The position numbers and the translations under genes were made by a program. This document shows positions 28,287 to 35,814 of a DNA stretch of 64,000 nucleotides, piece by piece. The number at the start of each line of letters is the position of its first letter. Positions within the stretch are counted from its first letter, which is position 1. The DNA is taken from NCBI GenBank assembly GCA_002281855.1, contig NCHQ01000001.1, forward strand, positions 186,001 to 250,000. The letters are read 5' to 3'. This stretch comes from Rhodospirillales bacterium 24-66-33 (GTDB lineage: Bacteria; Pseudomonadota; Alphaproteobacteria; Reyranellales; Reyranellaceae). The notes beneath the pieces are model-generated. The model searched no databases. It was not told where the DNA came from and saw only the letters and a program-made list of their open reading frames with translations.

Positions 28287-28302
28287 TGGCACGGTCCTTG
28301 CC
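28287..28302 (+). promoter_or_regulatory. Sigma-54 (-24/-12) promoter for the atzG-atzE-atzH-like operon
   Basis: TGGCACG-GTCC-TTGCC matches the sigma-54 core consensus TGGCACG-N4-TTGC at every fixed base and spacing. Transcription should begin near 28313, before the small open frame at 28342 and atzG at 28498. The element is nearly symmetric: the minus strand also reads GG-N10-GC (AGGCAAG-GACC-GTGCC), pointing toward atzF 57 bp away. Activator sites were not identified. Confidence 0.7.
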
Positions 28303-28341
28303 TTCCCGGACTGGCGGGAAACAGGGGAGCGAGGGTGTGCC

Positions 28342-28461
28342 ATGAAGCGTCGCGCGCATGACACGGCGGCCGGGCTGGCAATCCTGCAGATTCTTCTGCA
28401 GCTTGGATGGGAACTGGGCGCGAGCTACCGGCTCATGCGCCGCGATCTCCATGTCGTCTGA
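28342..28461 (+). CDS. Possible 39-residue small protein at the head of the atzG operon
   Basis: An ATG follows GGGGAGCGAGGG by a short gap and opens a 39-codon frame (MKRRAHDTAAGLAILQILLQ and on to LMRRDLHVV). It has a basic start and a central hydrophobic helix. It lies between the sigma-54 site and atzG, so it would be the first translated frame of that message. I recognise no family. A 70-codon minus-strand frame (28240-28452) overlaps it, and either may be spurious. Confidence 0.3.
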   Translation: MKRRAHDTAAGLAILQILLQLGWELGASYRLMRRDLHVV

Positions 28462-28497
28462 AGACCGTCATCCCGATTGAATGAAAGTAGGAAGCGC

Positions 28498-28686
28498 ATG
28501 GCCGAACAGAAGCGTGACGTGGCGCGCATGGTCGAGGAGGGCGCGAAGACCGCAGGCCTCGCGATCGCGCCCGAATATCTCCCCAACGTGATCCTCAACG
28601 TCGAGCGCTCCCTGATGATCGCGCAGCCGCTGCTCGAGCTGGATCTCGAGGACGATCTGATGTCGGCTCCGGTGTTCCGGCCATGA
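28498..28686 (+). CDS. atzG: AtzG-like small subunit of 1-carboxybiuret hydrolase (DUF4089)
   Basis: A 62-residue protein matching the DUF4089/AtzG type: VEEGAKTAGLAIAPEYLPNV, then LELDLEDDLMSAPVFRP. AtzG resembles GatC and forms a complex with the amidase AtzE. The ATG at 28498 has AGGAAG upstream. The gene overlaps atzE by four bases (ATGA), the coupled order expected for a stable two-subunit enzyme. Confidence 0.88.
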   Translation: MAEQKRDVARMVEEGAKTAGLAIAPEYLPNVILNVERSLMIAQPLLELDLEDDLMSAPVFRP

Positions 28687-30065
28687 CCGACCCTCTTTCG
28701 AAGGCCGCGACAGCGACGGAGATCTCGGGCGCCGTGATGAGCGGCAAGGTCAAGGCCGCTGCCGTGATCGACGCCACCCTGAAGCGCATCGAGGCGGCGG
28801 AGCCCACGATCAACGCTTTCACCGACGTGGTTGCCGCGCGCGCCCGCCAGCGTGCGGCGGAGATCGACGCCGGGCTGCATCGCGGGCCGCTGCTGGGCGT
28901 GCCCTTCGCGGTGAAGAACCTGTTCGACATCGCGGGCCTGCCGACCCGCGCCGGCTCGAAGATCAACGTCGACGGCCCCAAGGCCGAGCGCGACGGCGCG
29001 CTGGTGCGCAAGCTCGAAGCGGCCGGCGCGATCCTGGTCGGCGGCCTCAACATGGGCGAATACGCCTATGACTTCACAGGCGAGAACGCCCATTACGGAC
29101 CGTCGCGCAATCCGCACGATCCTATGCGCATGTCGGGCGGGTCGTCCGGCGGCTCGGGCGCGGCGGTGGCGGCGGGAGAGGTGCCCCTGGCGCTGGGTTC
29201 CGACACCAATGGCTCGATCCGTGTGCCATCCTCGCTCTGCGGCCTGTTCGGGCTGAAGCCGACCTATGGACGGTTGAGCCGCGCCGGGTCCTTCCCCTTC
29301 GTGGATTCCTTCGACCATCTCGGGCCGATCGCCCGTTCGGCAGAGGATCTGGCGCTGTCCTTCGATGCCATGCAGGGCTGGGATTCGGACGACCCGGTCT
29401 GCACCGACCGGCCGGCCGATCCGACCCTGCCACGCCTGATCGAAGGCGTCGACGGGCTGCGCATCGCCATCGCCGGAGACTATTTCGCGAAGGGCGGCGA
29501 GCCCGAGGCGTTCGAGGCCGTGGCGACCGTCGCAAAGGCATTGGGCGCGACCAGGACCGTCGTGCTGCCGCAGGCGGCCGCGGCGCGGGCGGCGGCCTAT
29601 GTCATCACGGCCATCGAGGGCGCGCAGCTCCATCTGCCGCGGCTGCGCACGCGTCCGCAGGATTTCGATCCCGACACGCGCGAACGCTTCATGGCGGGCG
29701 CCCTGCTGCCCGGCGCCTGGTACGTGAAGGCCCAGCGTTTCCGCCGCCAGTACCGCGCCCACGTGCTGAAGCTGTTCGAAGAGGTCGACGTGATCCTGGC
29801 GCCGGCCACGCCTTGCACCGCGCCGAAGCTCGGCCAGACCATGATGACGCTGGACGGCGTCGAGCTGGCGGTGCGCGCCAATCTCGGCATCTACACCCAG
29901 CCGATCTCCTTCATCGGCCTGCCGGTCGCGGTGGCGCCGCTGCAACGGCCGGGCGGTCTGCCGATCGGCGTGCAGCTCATCGCCAAACCCTACAACGAGC
30001 AGGCCGCGCTGCGCGTGGCCGCGCATCTGCAGAAGCTCGGCGTCGCCGCCGCGCCGCCCGCCTGA
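28683..30065 (+). CDS. atzE: AtzE-family amidase (1-carboxybiuret hydrolase large subunit)
   Basis: A 460-residue amidase-signature enzyme. The catalytic Lys is in VPFAVKNLFDIAG, the Gly/Ser loop is MSGGSSGGSGAAVAAG, and the nucleophile Ser is in GSDTNGSIRVPSS. The stretch GEYAYDFTGENAHYGPSRNP is typical of the AtzE group. With AtzG it is known to hydrolyse 1-carboxybiuret from cyanuric acid ring opening. Because no cyanuric acid hydrolase is in view, the natural substrate here could be a related ureido compound. Confidence 0.9.
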   Translation: MTDPLSKAATATEISGAVMSGKVKAAAVIDATLKRIEAAEPTINAFTDVVAARARQRAAEIDAGLHRGPLLGVPFAVKNLFDIAGLPTRAGSKINVDGPKAERDGALVRKLEAAGAILVGGLNMGEYAYDFTGENAHYGPSRNPHDPMRMSGGSSGGSGAAVAAGEVPLALGSDTNGSIRVPSSLCGLFGLKPTYGRLSRAGSFPFVDSFDHLGPIARSAEDLALSFDAMQGWDSDDPVCTDRPADPTLPRLIEGVDGLRIAIAGDYFAKGGEPEAFEAVATVAKALGATRTVVLPQAAAARAAAYVITAIEGAQLHLPRLRTRPQDFDPDTRERFMAGALLPGAWYVKAQRFRRQYRAHVLKLFEEVDVILAPATPCTAPKLGQTMMTLDGVELAVRANLGIYTQPISFIGLPVAVAPLQRPGGLPIGVQLIAKPYNEQAALRVAAHLQKLGVAAAPPA

Positions 30066-30074
30066 GGACCCGAT

Positions 30075-30473
30075 ATGGAAATCAACATCCCCGAAGTCGT
30101 CGCCGAGGTGACGGCGGCGTTCAATCGCTACGAGGCGGCGCTCAACAGTAACGATGTCGAGGTGCTGGACGAACTCTTCTGGAAGAGTCCGCATACTTTG
30201 CGCTACGGCGTCGGCGAGCAGCTCTACGGGCACGACCAGATCGCCGCCTTCCGCTCCGGCCGCAACCCGCAGTTCGTGCCGAACCGCGACCTGCTGAAGC
30301 TCTGGATCGTCACCTACGGCCGCGACTTCGGCACGGCGAACTGCGAGTTCCAGCGTCACGGCGCGGCCAAGCCCGGCCGGCAGAGCCACACCTGGATGCG
30401 GACCCCGGAGGGTTGGCGCATCGTCGCCGCGCATGTCTCGCTGCTGGGCGAAGCGACGCCGATGAAGAGCTAG
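30075..30473 (+). CDS. atzH: AtzH/HpxZ-like protein (DUF3225)
   Basis: A 132-residue SnoaL-like fold protein of the DUF3225 group: AAFNRYEAALNSNDVEVLDELFW, TLRYGVGEQLYGHDQIAAFR, HTWMRTPEGWRIVAAHVSLL. Named members are AtzH, which turns 1,3-dicarboxyurea into allophanate, and HpxZ of oxalurate breakdown. The atzG-atzE neighbours support the AtzH reading, but HpxZ remains possible. It starts 10 bp after atzE. Confidence 0.85.
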   Translation: MEINIPEVVAEVTAAFNRYEAALNSNDVEVLDELFWKSPHTLRYGVGEQLYGHDQIAAFRSGRNPQFVPNRDLLKLWIVTYGRDFGTANCEFQRHGAAKPGRQSHTWMRTPEGWRIVAAHVSLLGEATPMKS

Positions 30474-30506
30474 CTGGCCGTCGAAAACGTCGGAGTGAGG
30501 GCGCGT

Positions 30507-30542
30507 AAACGAAACAAACGAAATAAACGGAATAACTGAAAC
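30507..30542. repeat. Four tandem 9-bp AT-rich repeats
   Basis: AAACGAAAC, AAACGAAAT, AAACGGAAT and AACTGAAAC follow each other without spacers in the gap between the atzH-like gene and a hydroxyacid dehydrogenase gene, 131-166 bases before that ATG. The strand is purine-rich and much AT-richer than the neighbouring DNA. A repeated regulator site is one reading; nothing identifies the regulator. Confidence 0.65.
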
Positions 30543-30672
30543 GAATGTCGCACCTCCCTGAATCGCGAGTCGTCACCCTTTGCGCAATAATGTTGCTTTT
30601 CGGGGCTTCGGAAAGGCCGCGTTCCACCGTCTGCTAGGTTCTTTCTCCGCGCTGCCGGCTTAAGCTCGCGGC

Positions 30673-31653
30673 ATGAAGAAGCTGCTTTTGACCCACGCCC
30701 CGCTCGCCCGGCGGCAATACTATGGGACCCGCGCCCTCACGCGACTGCAGGAGCTGGTCGAGGTCGTGCTGCACGAGGGCGAGGCGCCGCTCGATCCTCA
30801 GGGCGTGATCGGCAGGGCGCATGGCGTCGACTTCATCGTTGCCGATCGGGCGACGGCGATACCGGCCCTCGTCTTCGAAAGCCTGCCGGGGCTTCACGCG
30901 GTGATGCGCAGCGCCATCGACATCCGCAACATCGACGTTGCGGCGGCCACGAAGGCGGGCGTGCTCGTGACACAGGCGGACGCCGGCTTCGTTGCGTCGG
31001 TGGTTGAACTCACGCTGGGTTTTCTGGTCGATCTTTCACGCGGGATCACGCGGGCGGCGACGGCCTACCATGAGGGCGCGAAGCCCGAGATCAGGGTCGG
31101 CCGGCAGCTCGGTGGCTCGACCGCCGGCCTCATCGGCTACGGCCGCATCTCGCGCGCGCTGGCGCCGGTGCTGGCCCAGCTCGGCATGACCGTGCTGGTG
31201 TCCGATCCCTACGCCCAGGTCGACGATCCCCGGTACGTGAAGCTGCCGATGGAAGATCTGCTGGCGAAGGCCGACTACGTGATCTGTCTCGCCATCGCCA
31301 ACGAGGAGACCGAGAACCTGTTCGACGCCGCAGCCTTCGCCCGCATGAAGCCGGACGCCTTCTTCATCAACATGTCGCGCGGCAACCTGGTCGACGAAGG
31401 CGCCCTCGCGGAGGTTCTGCGCGAGAACCGCATTGCCGGCGCGGCGATGGATGTCGGACGCGCCCCGGACCAGATGCCGTCGCCCGAGCTGGCGCGCCTG
31501 CCCAATGTCATTGCCACGCCCCATATCGGTGGGCTTACGCCGCCCGCCAGCGAAAGCCAGGCGATGGACACGGTCCGCCAGGTCGAGGCGCTGGTGAAGG
31601 GCGAGGCTCCGCCCGGCGCGGTCAATCTTGTGAGCTGGACCCGCCGGGGTTGA
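30673..31653 (+). CDS. D-2-hydroxyacid dehydrogenase family protein
   Basis: A 326-residue NAD-dependent dehydrogenase. GLIGYGRISRALAPVLAQLG is the Rossmann motif, INMSRGNLVDEGAL holds the catalytic Arg region, and IATPHIGGLTPPA holds the His. The usual acidic partner (xxEP after the GAAMDV strand) reads GRAPDQMP, so the conserved Glu is missing. It could use a different acid or a different substrate. A small hypothetical gene follows. Confidence 0.88.
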   Translation: MKKLLLTHAPLARRQYYGTRALTRLQELVEVVLHEGEAPLDPQGVIGRAHGVDFIVADRATAIPALVFESLPGLHAVMRSAIDIRNIDVAAATKAGVLVTQADAGFVASVVELTLGFLVDLSRGITRAATAYHEGAKPEIRVGRQLGGSTAGLIGYGRISRALAPVLAQLGMTVLVSDPYAQVDDPRYVKLPMEDLLAKADYVICLAIANEETENLFDAAAFARMKPDAFFINMSRGNLVDEGALAEVLRENRIAGAAMDVGRAPDQMPSPELARLPNVIATPHIGGLTPPASESQAMDTVRQVEALVKGEAPPGAVNLVSWTRRG

Positions 31654-31684
31654 AAACCCTCCTTGGCGGGCGCATGTGCAATGA

Positions 31685-31867
31685 ATGCGCACACCGAAGG
31701 ATCTGATCGCCGTCCATGTCCCGAGTGAGGATCTGGGGGACTACAATCTCACCCAGACCGGCTGGTATGCGATGGATGACGGCGGCCATGTCATCCTCGG
31801 GCCCTTCGAGAACCTTGCGCAGTGCGACCGGGCGATGCGCGACCGGCTGCAGCAACAGAAGTTGTGA
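31685..31867 (+). CDS. Small hypothetical protein
   Basis: A 60-residue protein without signal peptide or membrane segment: MRTPKDLIAVHVPSEDLGDY, then TGWYAMDDGGHVILGPFENL, ending in a charged helix CDRAMRDRLQQQKL. Codon use is like the neighbours. The pattern of a short beta-rich part followed by GPF and a helix recurs in small alphaproteobacterial proteins of unknown role. It starts 31 bp after the dehydrogenase and ends 24 bp before a convergent gene. Confidence 0.6.
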   Translation: MRTPKDLIAVHVPSEDLGDYNLTQTGWYAMDDGGHVILGPFENLAQCDRAMRDRLQQQKL

Positions 31868-31891
31868 GCCAGCGCGGATAACCGTCCCGGC

Positions 31892-32923
31892 CTAGTTGCC
31901 GGGGCCGCGCTCCATCGAGAAGGGCTGCCAGCGCTGCAGCTTTGATTTCTCCAGCACCATCGGATTGACGCAGGCGCGCGGCCACCTGCCGCCCAGCACG
32001 AGTGCGAGCTCCGCGCCGACTCGGCGCTTGCGCGCGGGGTCGAAGCGGCTCGAGGCTGAGGCGACGTGCGCGGTGAGGATCACATTGTCCATTGCCAGCA
32101 GCGGATTGTTGTGGCCCACGGGCTCCGTCTCCAGCACGTCGAGGCCGGCGCCGGCGATCCAGCCTTCCTGCAGCGCCTTGATCATGGCCGGCTCGTCGAC
32201 CGTCGAGCCGCGGCCGGTGTTCACGAACAGCGCCGTCTTCTTCATCTGGCGGAAGTGCTGCTCCTTCATCAGGTGGTGGGCGTCCTTGGTCCCGGGCGCG
32301 TGCATGCTGACGATGTCGGACCGCTGCAGCAGCTCGTCGTAGCCGACCGGCTGGACGCCGTAGTCGGACATCACCAGCTCCTCGATATAGGGATCGTAGG
32401 CCAGCATCTGGAAGCCGAACGGCGCGGCGCGCTTGGCGACGGCGCGGGCGACATGGCCGAACGAGATGAAACCAAGGGTCATGCCCATCAGGCGCGGGAA
32501 CTGGTAGAGGTGCGGCCGGCCCTTGGCCCATTCGCCCTTGCGCACCATCTGGTCCTGCACCACCAGGCGCCGCCAGCTCGCGAGGATGAGCGTCATGGCA
32601 TGGTCGGCTACTTCCTCAATGAAGGTATCAGGTACGTTGGTGACCGGGATGCCGAGCTGGGTGGCCGTGTCCACGTCGACCGAATCGACACCGACGCTGC
32701 CCAGCGACACGACCTTCAGCTTCTTGCCCGCCTCGATCACCTTGGCGGTGATGCGCGGACGGCCCTTGCCGTAGATGGCGTCGGCGTCGGCGACCGCCTT
32801 GATGAGCTCGGCCTCGTCGCCCGAAACCTCGACGATTTCCGCGCCGATGGGCCCAAGCGTCTCCATTTCCAGCGAATGATCGGTTTTTCCCGGTCCCGTC
32901 GTCACGATCTTGAAACGCGCCAC
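31892..32923 (-). CDS. D-2-hydroxyacid dehydrogenase family protein
   Basis: A 343-residue NAD-dependent dehydrogenase. GVDSVDVDTATQLGIPVTNVP, GFISFGHVARAVAKRAAPFG, the Arg in VNTGRGSTVDEPAM, the Glu in GLDVLETEP and the His in LTAHVASAS are all present, unlike its neighbour at 30673. Candidate substrates are glyoxylate, hydroxypyruvate or bulkier 2-oxoacids. The start is GTG at 32923, chosen because GGAGGAGA lies 6 bases upstream; the upstream ATG at 32953 has no such site. Confidence 0.9.
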   Translation of the reverse strand: MARFKIVTTGPGKTDHSLEMETLGPIGAEIVEVSGDEAELIKAVADADAIYGKGRPRITAKVIEAGKKLKVVSLGSVGVDSVDVDTATQLGIPVTNVPDTFIEEVADHAMTLILASWRRLVVQDQMVRKGEWAKGRPHLYQFPRLMGMTLGFISFGHVARAVAKRAAPFGFQMLAYDPYIEELVMSDYGVQPVGYDELLQRSDIVSMHAPGTKDAHHLMKEQHFRQMKKTALFVNTGRGSTVDEPAMIKALQEGWIAGAGLDVLETEPVGHNNPLLAMDNVILTAHVASASSRFDPARKRRVGAELALVLGGRWPRACVNPMVLEKSKLQRWQPFSMERGPGN

Positions 32924-32988
32924 GTGTTGTCTCCTCCGTCGATTTGGCGGCACTCTATCGCAATCCCGCCGCCGTCCAACCTCGGTGA

Positions 32989-34527
32989 ATGAACATGCCT
33001 GCGTCCAAGAATGTCCTGTTGATCGTCGTCGACCAGTGGCGCGGCCTGATGTTGCCCAAGCTCGGCGCGGACTATCTGAAGCTGCCCAATCTCGACCGGC
33101 TGTGCGCCGAGGGTGTCACCTTCCGCAATCATTTCACCCAGGCCGTGCCCTGCGGCCCGGCGCGCGCCAGCCTGCTGACCGGCCAGTACATGATGAACCA
33201 TCGTGCGGTGCAGAACACGATTCCGCTCGCCTCGCGCTTCACCAACCTGGCGCACGAGCTGCGGCGCGGCGGCTACGATCCGGCGCTCGTGGGCTATACG
33301 ACCACGACGCCCGATCCGCGCCAGACGGCGCCCAACGATCCGCGCTTCTTCGTGCTGGGCGACATCATGGAGGGCTTCCATTCGGTCGGCGCCTTCGAGA
33401 ACCGCGACGCCTATTTCGGCTGGGTCGCCAGCCAGGGCTTCGCGCTGCCGAAGACCCGCGAGGATATCTGGCTGCCGCAAGGAGAGCCGGGAGCGGGCGC
33501 GACCGGACGGCCGGCCGTCATCCCCAAGGAATTGTCAGACACGGCCTGGTTCACCGAGCGCGGACTCGACTACCTGCGGGGCCGCGGCGGCAAGCCCTGG
33601 TTCCTGCATCTCGGCTACTACCGGCCGCATCCGCCGTTCATCGCGCCCGAGCCCTACAATTCGATGTATCGCCCCGAGGACATGCCGAAGCCGATCCGCG
33701 CCTCGTCGGCGGCGGAAGAGGGCAAACAGAACGCGCTGCTCGACTACTATGTGCGCAACATCAAGCAGGCGAGCTTCTTCCAGGACGGACAGGCGCTCGG
33801 TTCGGACATGAGCGAGGCCGAGGTGGCGCAGATGCGCGCCACCTATTGCGGCCTGATGAGCGAGATCGACGATCATCTGGGCCGGGTGTTCGATTATCTG
33901 AAGGAGACGGGGCAGTGGGACGATACGCTGATCGTCTTCACCTGCGACCATGGCGAGCAGGGCGGCGATCATCACCTGCTGGGCAAGATCGGCTACTTCG
34001 ACGAATCCTATCGCATACCGATGATCATCCGCGATCCGCGGGCCGAGGCAAACGGTACCCGTGGCACGATCGTCGATCGCTTCACCGAGACCATCGACAC
34101 CATGCCAACCCTGCTCGACTGGATGGGGCTGCCAGTGCCGCGCCAGTGCGACGGCCGCTCGCTGCTGCCCTTCTGCGAGGGCACGGTGCCGGCCGACTGG
34201 CGCACCGAGGTGCATTACGAGTTCGACTTCCGCGACCTGCATTACAGCAAGCCTGAATCGTCGCTGGGCGTGCCGATGGACAAGTGCTCGCTCGCCGTCG
34301 TGCAGGACGAAAAATTCAAGTACGTGCACTTCGCGGCCCTGCCGCCGCTCCTGTTCGACCTCGCGAAGGATCCCGGCCAGTTCGTCAACTGTGCCGCCGA
34401 TCCGGCCTATGCCGCGACGGTCGCCGACTATGCCCGCAAGATGCTCGACTGGCGGCTGGGCTATGCCGAGCGGACCCTCACCGGCTATCGCGCCACGCCG
34501 CAGGGGTTGGAGGTGCGCGCGGCCTGA
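32989..34527 (+). CDS. Phosphonate monoester hydrolase / sulfatase (formylglycine type)
   Basis: A 512-residue alkaline-phosphatase-superfamily enzyme. NVLLIVVDQWRG gives the metal-binding Asp residues; Cys55 in PCGPARASLLTG is the CxPxR site matured to formylglycine; HLGYYRPHPPF and CDHGEQGGDHHLLGKIGY supply more active-site residues. The overall pattern closely follows rhizobial and Burkholderia phosphonate monoester hydrolases, which also cleave sulfate and phosphate esters. No formylglycine-generating enzyme gene is in the window. No signal peptide is present, so it is cytoplasmic. Confidence 0.9.
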   Translation: MNMPASKNVLLIVVDQWRGLMLPKLGADYLKLPNLDRLCAEGVTFRNHFTQAVPCGPARASLLTGQYMMNHRAVQNTIPLASRFTNLAHELRRGGYDPALVGYTTTTPDPRQTAPNDPRFFVLGDIMEGFHSVGAFENRDAYFGWVASQGFALPKTREDIWLPQGEPGAGATGRPAVIPKELSDTAWFTERGLDYLRGRGGKPWFLHLGYYRPHPPFIAPEPYNSMYRPEDMPKPIRASSAAEEGKQNALLDYYVRNIKQASFFQDGQALGSDMSEAEVAQMRATYCGLMSEIDDHLGRVFDYLKETGQWDDTLIVFTCDHGEQGGDHHLLGKIGYFDESYRIPMIIRDPRAEANGTRGTIVDRFTETIDTMPTLLDWMGLPVPRQCDGRSLLPFCEGTVPADWRTEVHYEFDFRDLHYSKPESSLGVPMDKCSLAVVQDEKFKYVHFAALPPLLFDLAKDPGQFVNCAADPAYAATVADYARKMLDWRLGYAERTLTGYRATPQGLEVRAA

Positions 34528-34548
34528 GCCGGCGCTAAGCTCGGCAGC

Positions 34549-35250
34549 ATGAAAGAGGAAACCTACCGCCGTCCCGCTGCTGGGCATCACCCGCCAAATC
34601 TCTCGCCGGCCTACAAGTCGACGGTCAGCCGATCGCCCTCGAAGCCGGCGATCGTGCTGCCGCACACGCTGTCGGAGATCACCGGGCCGCTGCTGCGTGA
34701 GGAGCGGCTCGACTCGGTAGAGAACGATCTCACGCGCCGGCACATGGGCGAGCCTCTGGGTGAACGCATCATCGTGCAGGGTCGCGTCCTCGACGAAGAG
34801 GGCAGGCCAGCCCCCGAGGCGCTGGTCGAGATCTGGCAATGCAATGCGGCCGGTCGCTACCATCATCCCGGCGACCAGCACGATGCGCCACTCGATCCGA
34901 ATTTCTACGGCGGCGGCCGTGCCCGCGCCGATGCCGACGGCAATTACAAGTTCATCACCATCAAGCCCGGCGCCTATCCGTGGGGCAACCACCACAATGC
35001 CTGGCGGCCGGCGCATATTCACTTCTCCCTGTTCGGGCCGGCCTTCGCCACGCGCCTGATCACGCAGATGTACTTCCAGAACGATCCGCTGCTGGCCTTC
35101 GACCCGATCTACAATTCGGTGCCCGAAGGCGCGCGGGAGCGGCTGCAGGCCGCCTTCGACATGGACGCGACGCAACCCGGATGGGCGCTGGCCTATCGCT
35201 TCGACATCGTGCTGCGCGGTCGCCATGCCACGCCGATGGAGAACCCATGA
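34549..35250 (+). CDS. pcaH: Protocatechuate 3,4-dioxygenase beta subunit
   Basis: A 233-residue intradiol dioxygenase subunit. The iron ligands are visible: Tyr in GRYHHPGDQHDAP, Tyr in PGAYPWGNHHNAW and the two His in RPAHIHFSLFG. It opens protocatechuate between the hydroxyls to 3-carboxy-cis,cis-muconate, with PcaG. The first 30 residues (from KEETYRRPAAGHHPP) are typical of PcaH. The stop overlaps the pcaG start by four bases. Confidence 0.95.
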   Translation: MKEETYRRPAAGHHPPNLSPAYKSTVSRSPSKPAIVLPHTLSEITGPLLREERLDSVENDLTRRHMGEPLGERIIVQGRVLDEEGRPAPEALVEIWQCNAAGRYHHPGDQHDAPLDPNFYGGGRARADADGNYKFITIKPGAYPWGNHHNAWRPAHIHFSLFGPAFATRLITQMYFQNDPLLAFDPIYNSVPEGARERLQAAFDMDATQPGWALAYRFDIVLRGRHATPMENP

Positions 35251-35810
35251 GCCGCGCGCTGACGCCGTCGCAGACGATCGGCCCGTTCTATTTCGGCACC
35301 GTCACCAACGCCTATCGCCAGGACCTGGCGATGCCCGGTGTCGCGGGCGAGCGAATCGAGATTGTCCTGACCCTTCACGATGGCGCGGGCGCAATCGTGC
35401 CCGACGGCCTGTTGGAGATCTGGCAGGCCAACAGCCACGGCCGCTACAACCACCCGGAGGATCGCCGCAACCTGCCGCTCGATCCCGGCTTCGAAGGCTT
35501 CGGCCGGGCGTCGACCGACACGACGGGTTGCGCGCGCTTCGCCACGGTGAAGCCGGGGCGCGTGCCGTGGCCGGCGGGGGGCCTGCAGGCCGCGCACATC
35601 AACATCTCCGTGTTCGCGCGCGGCGTCCTCAATCGCCTCGCGACGCGCCTCTATTTCGATGGCGATCCGGCGCTGGCCGAGGACCCTGTCCTTCAACTCG
35701 TCGATCCCGCCCGGCGCGCCACCCTGATCGCGACGCGTGATGAAGCCGGCGTCTGGCGGCTGCCCCTGTACCTGGGCGGGCCGAACGAGACCGTCTTTTT
35801 CGATTGCTGA
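35247..35810 (+). CDS. pcaG: Protocatechuate 3,4-dioxygenase alpha subunit
   Basis: A 187-residue subunit with TPSQTIGPFYFGT at the N-terminus and LLEIWQANSHGRYNHPED in the fold core. As usual for alpha subunits, the iron-ligand set is incomplete (LQAAHINISVFARG keeps one His). It pairs with PcaH; the ATGA overlap ties their translation. pcaB follows 4 bp downstream. Confidence 0.94.
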   Translation: MSRALTPSQTIGPFYFGTVTNAYRQDLAMPGVAGERIEIVLTLHDGAGAIVPDGLLEIWQANSHGRYNHPEDRRNLPLDPGFEGFGRASTDTTGCARFATVKPGRVPWPAGGLQAAHINISVFARGVLNRLATRLYFDGDPALAEDPVLQLVDPARRATLIATRDEAGVWRLPLYLGGPNETVFFDC

Positions 35811-35814
35811 ACCC

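Noticed and set aside
26440-28461. 673-codon plus-strand frame opposite atzF
   Set aside because: atzF is well supported on the minus strand. Only the last 39 codons (28342-28461), outside atzF, were kept as a possible small gene.
30507-30542. CRISPR or phage attachment site
   Set aside because: Units are 9 bp with no spacers, and there is no integrase, cas gene or tRNA nearby.
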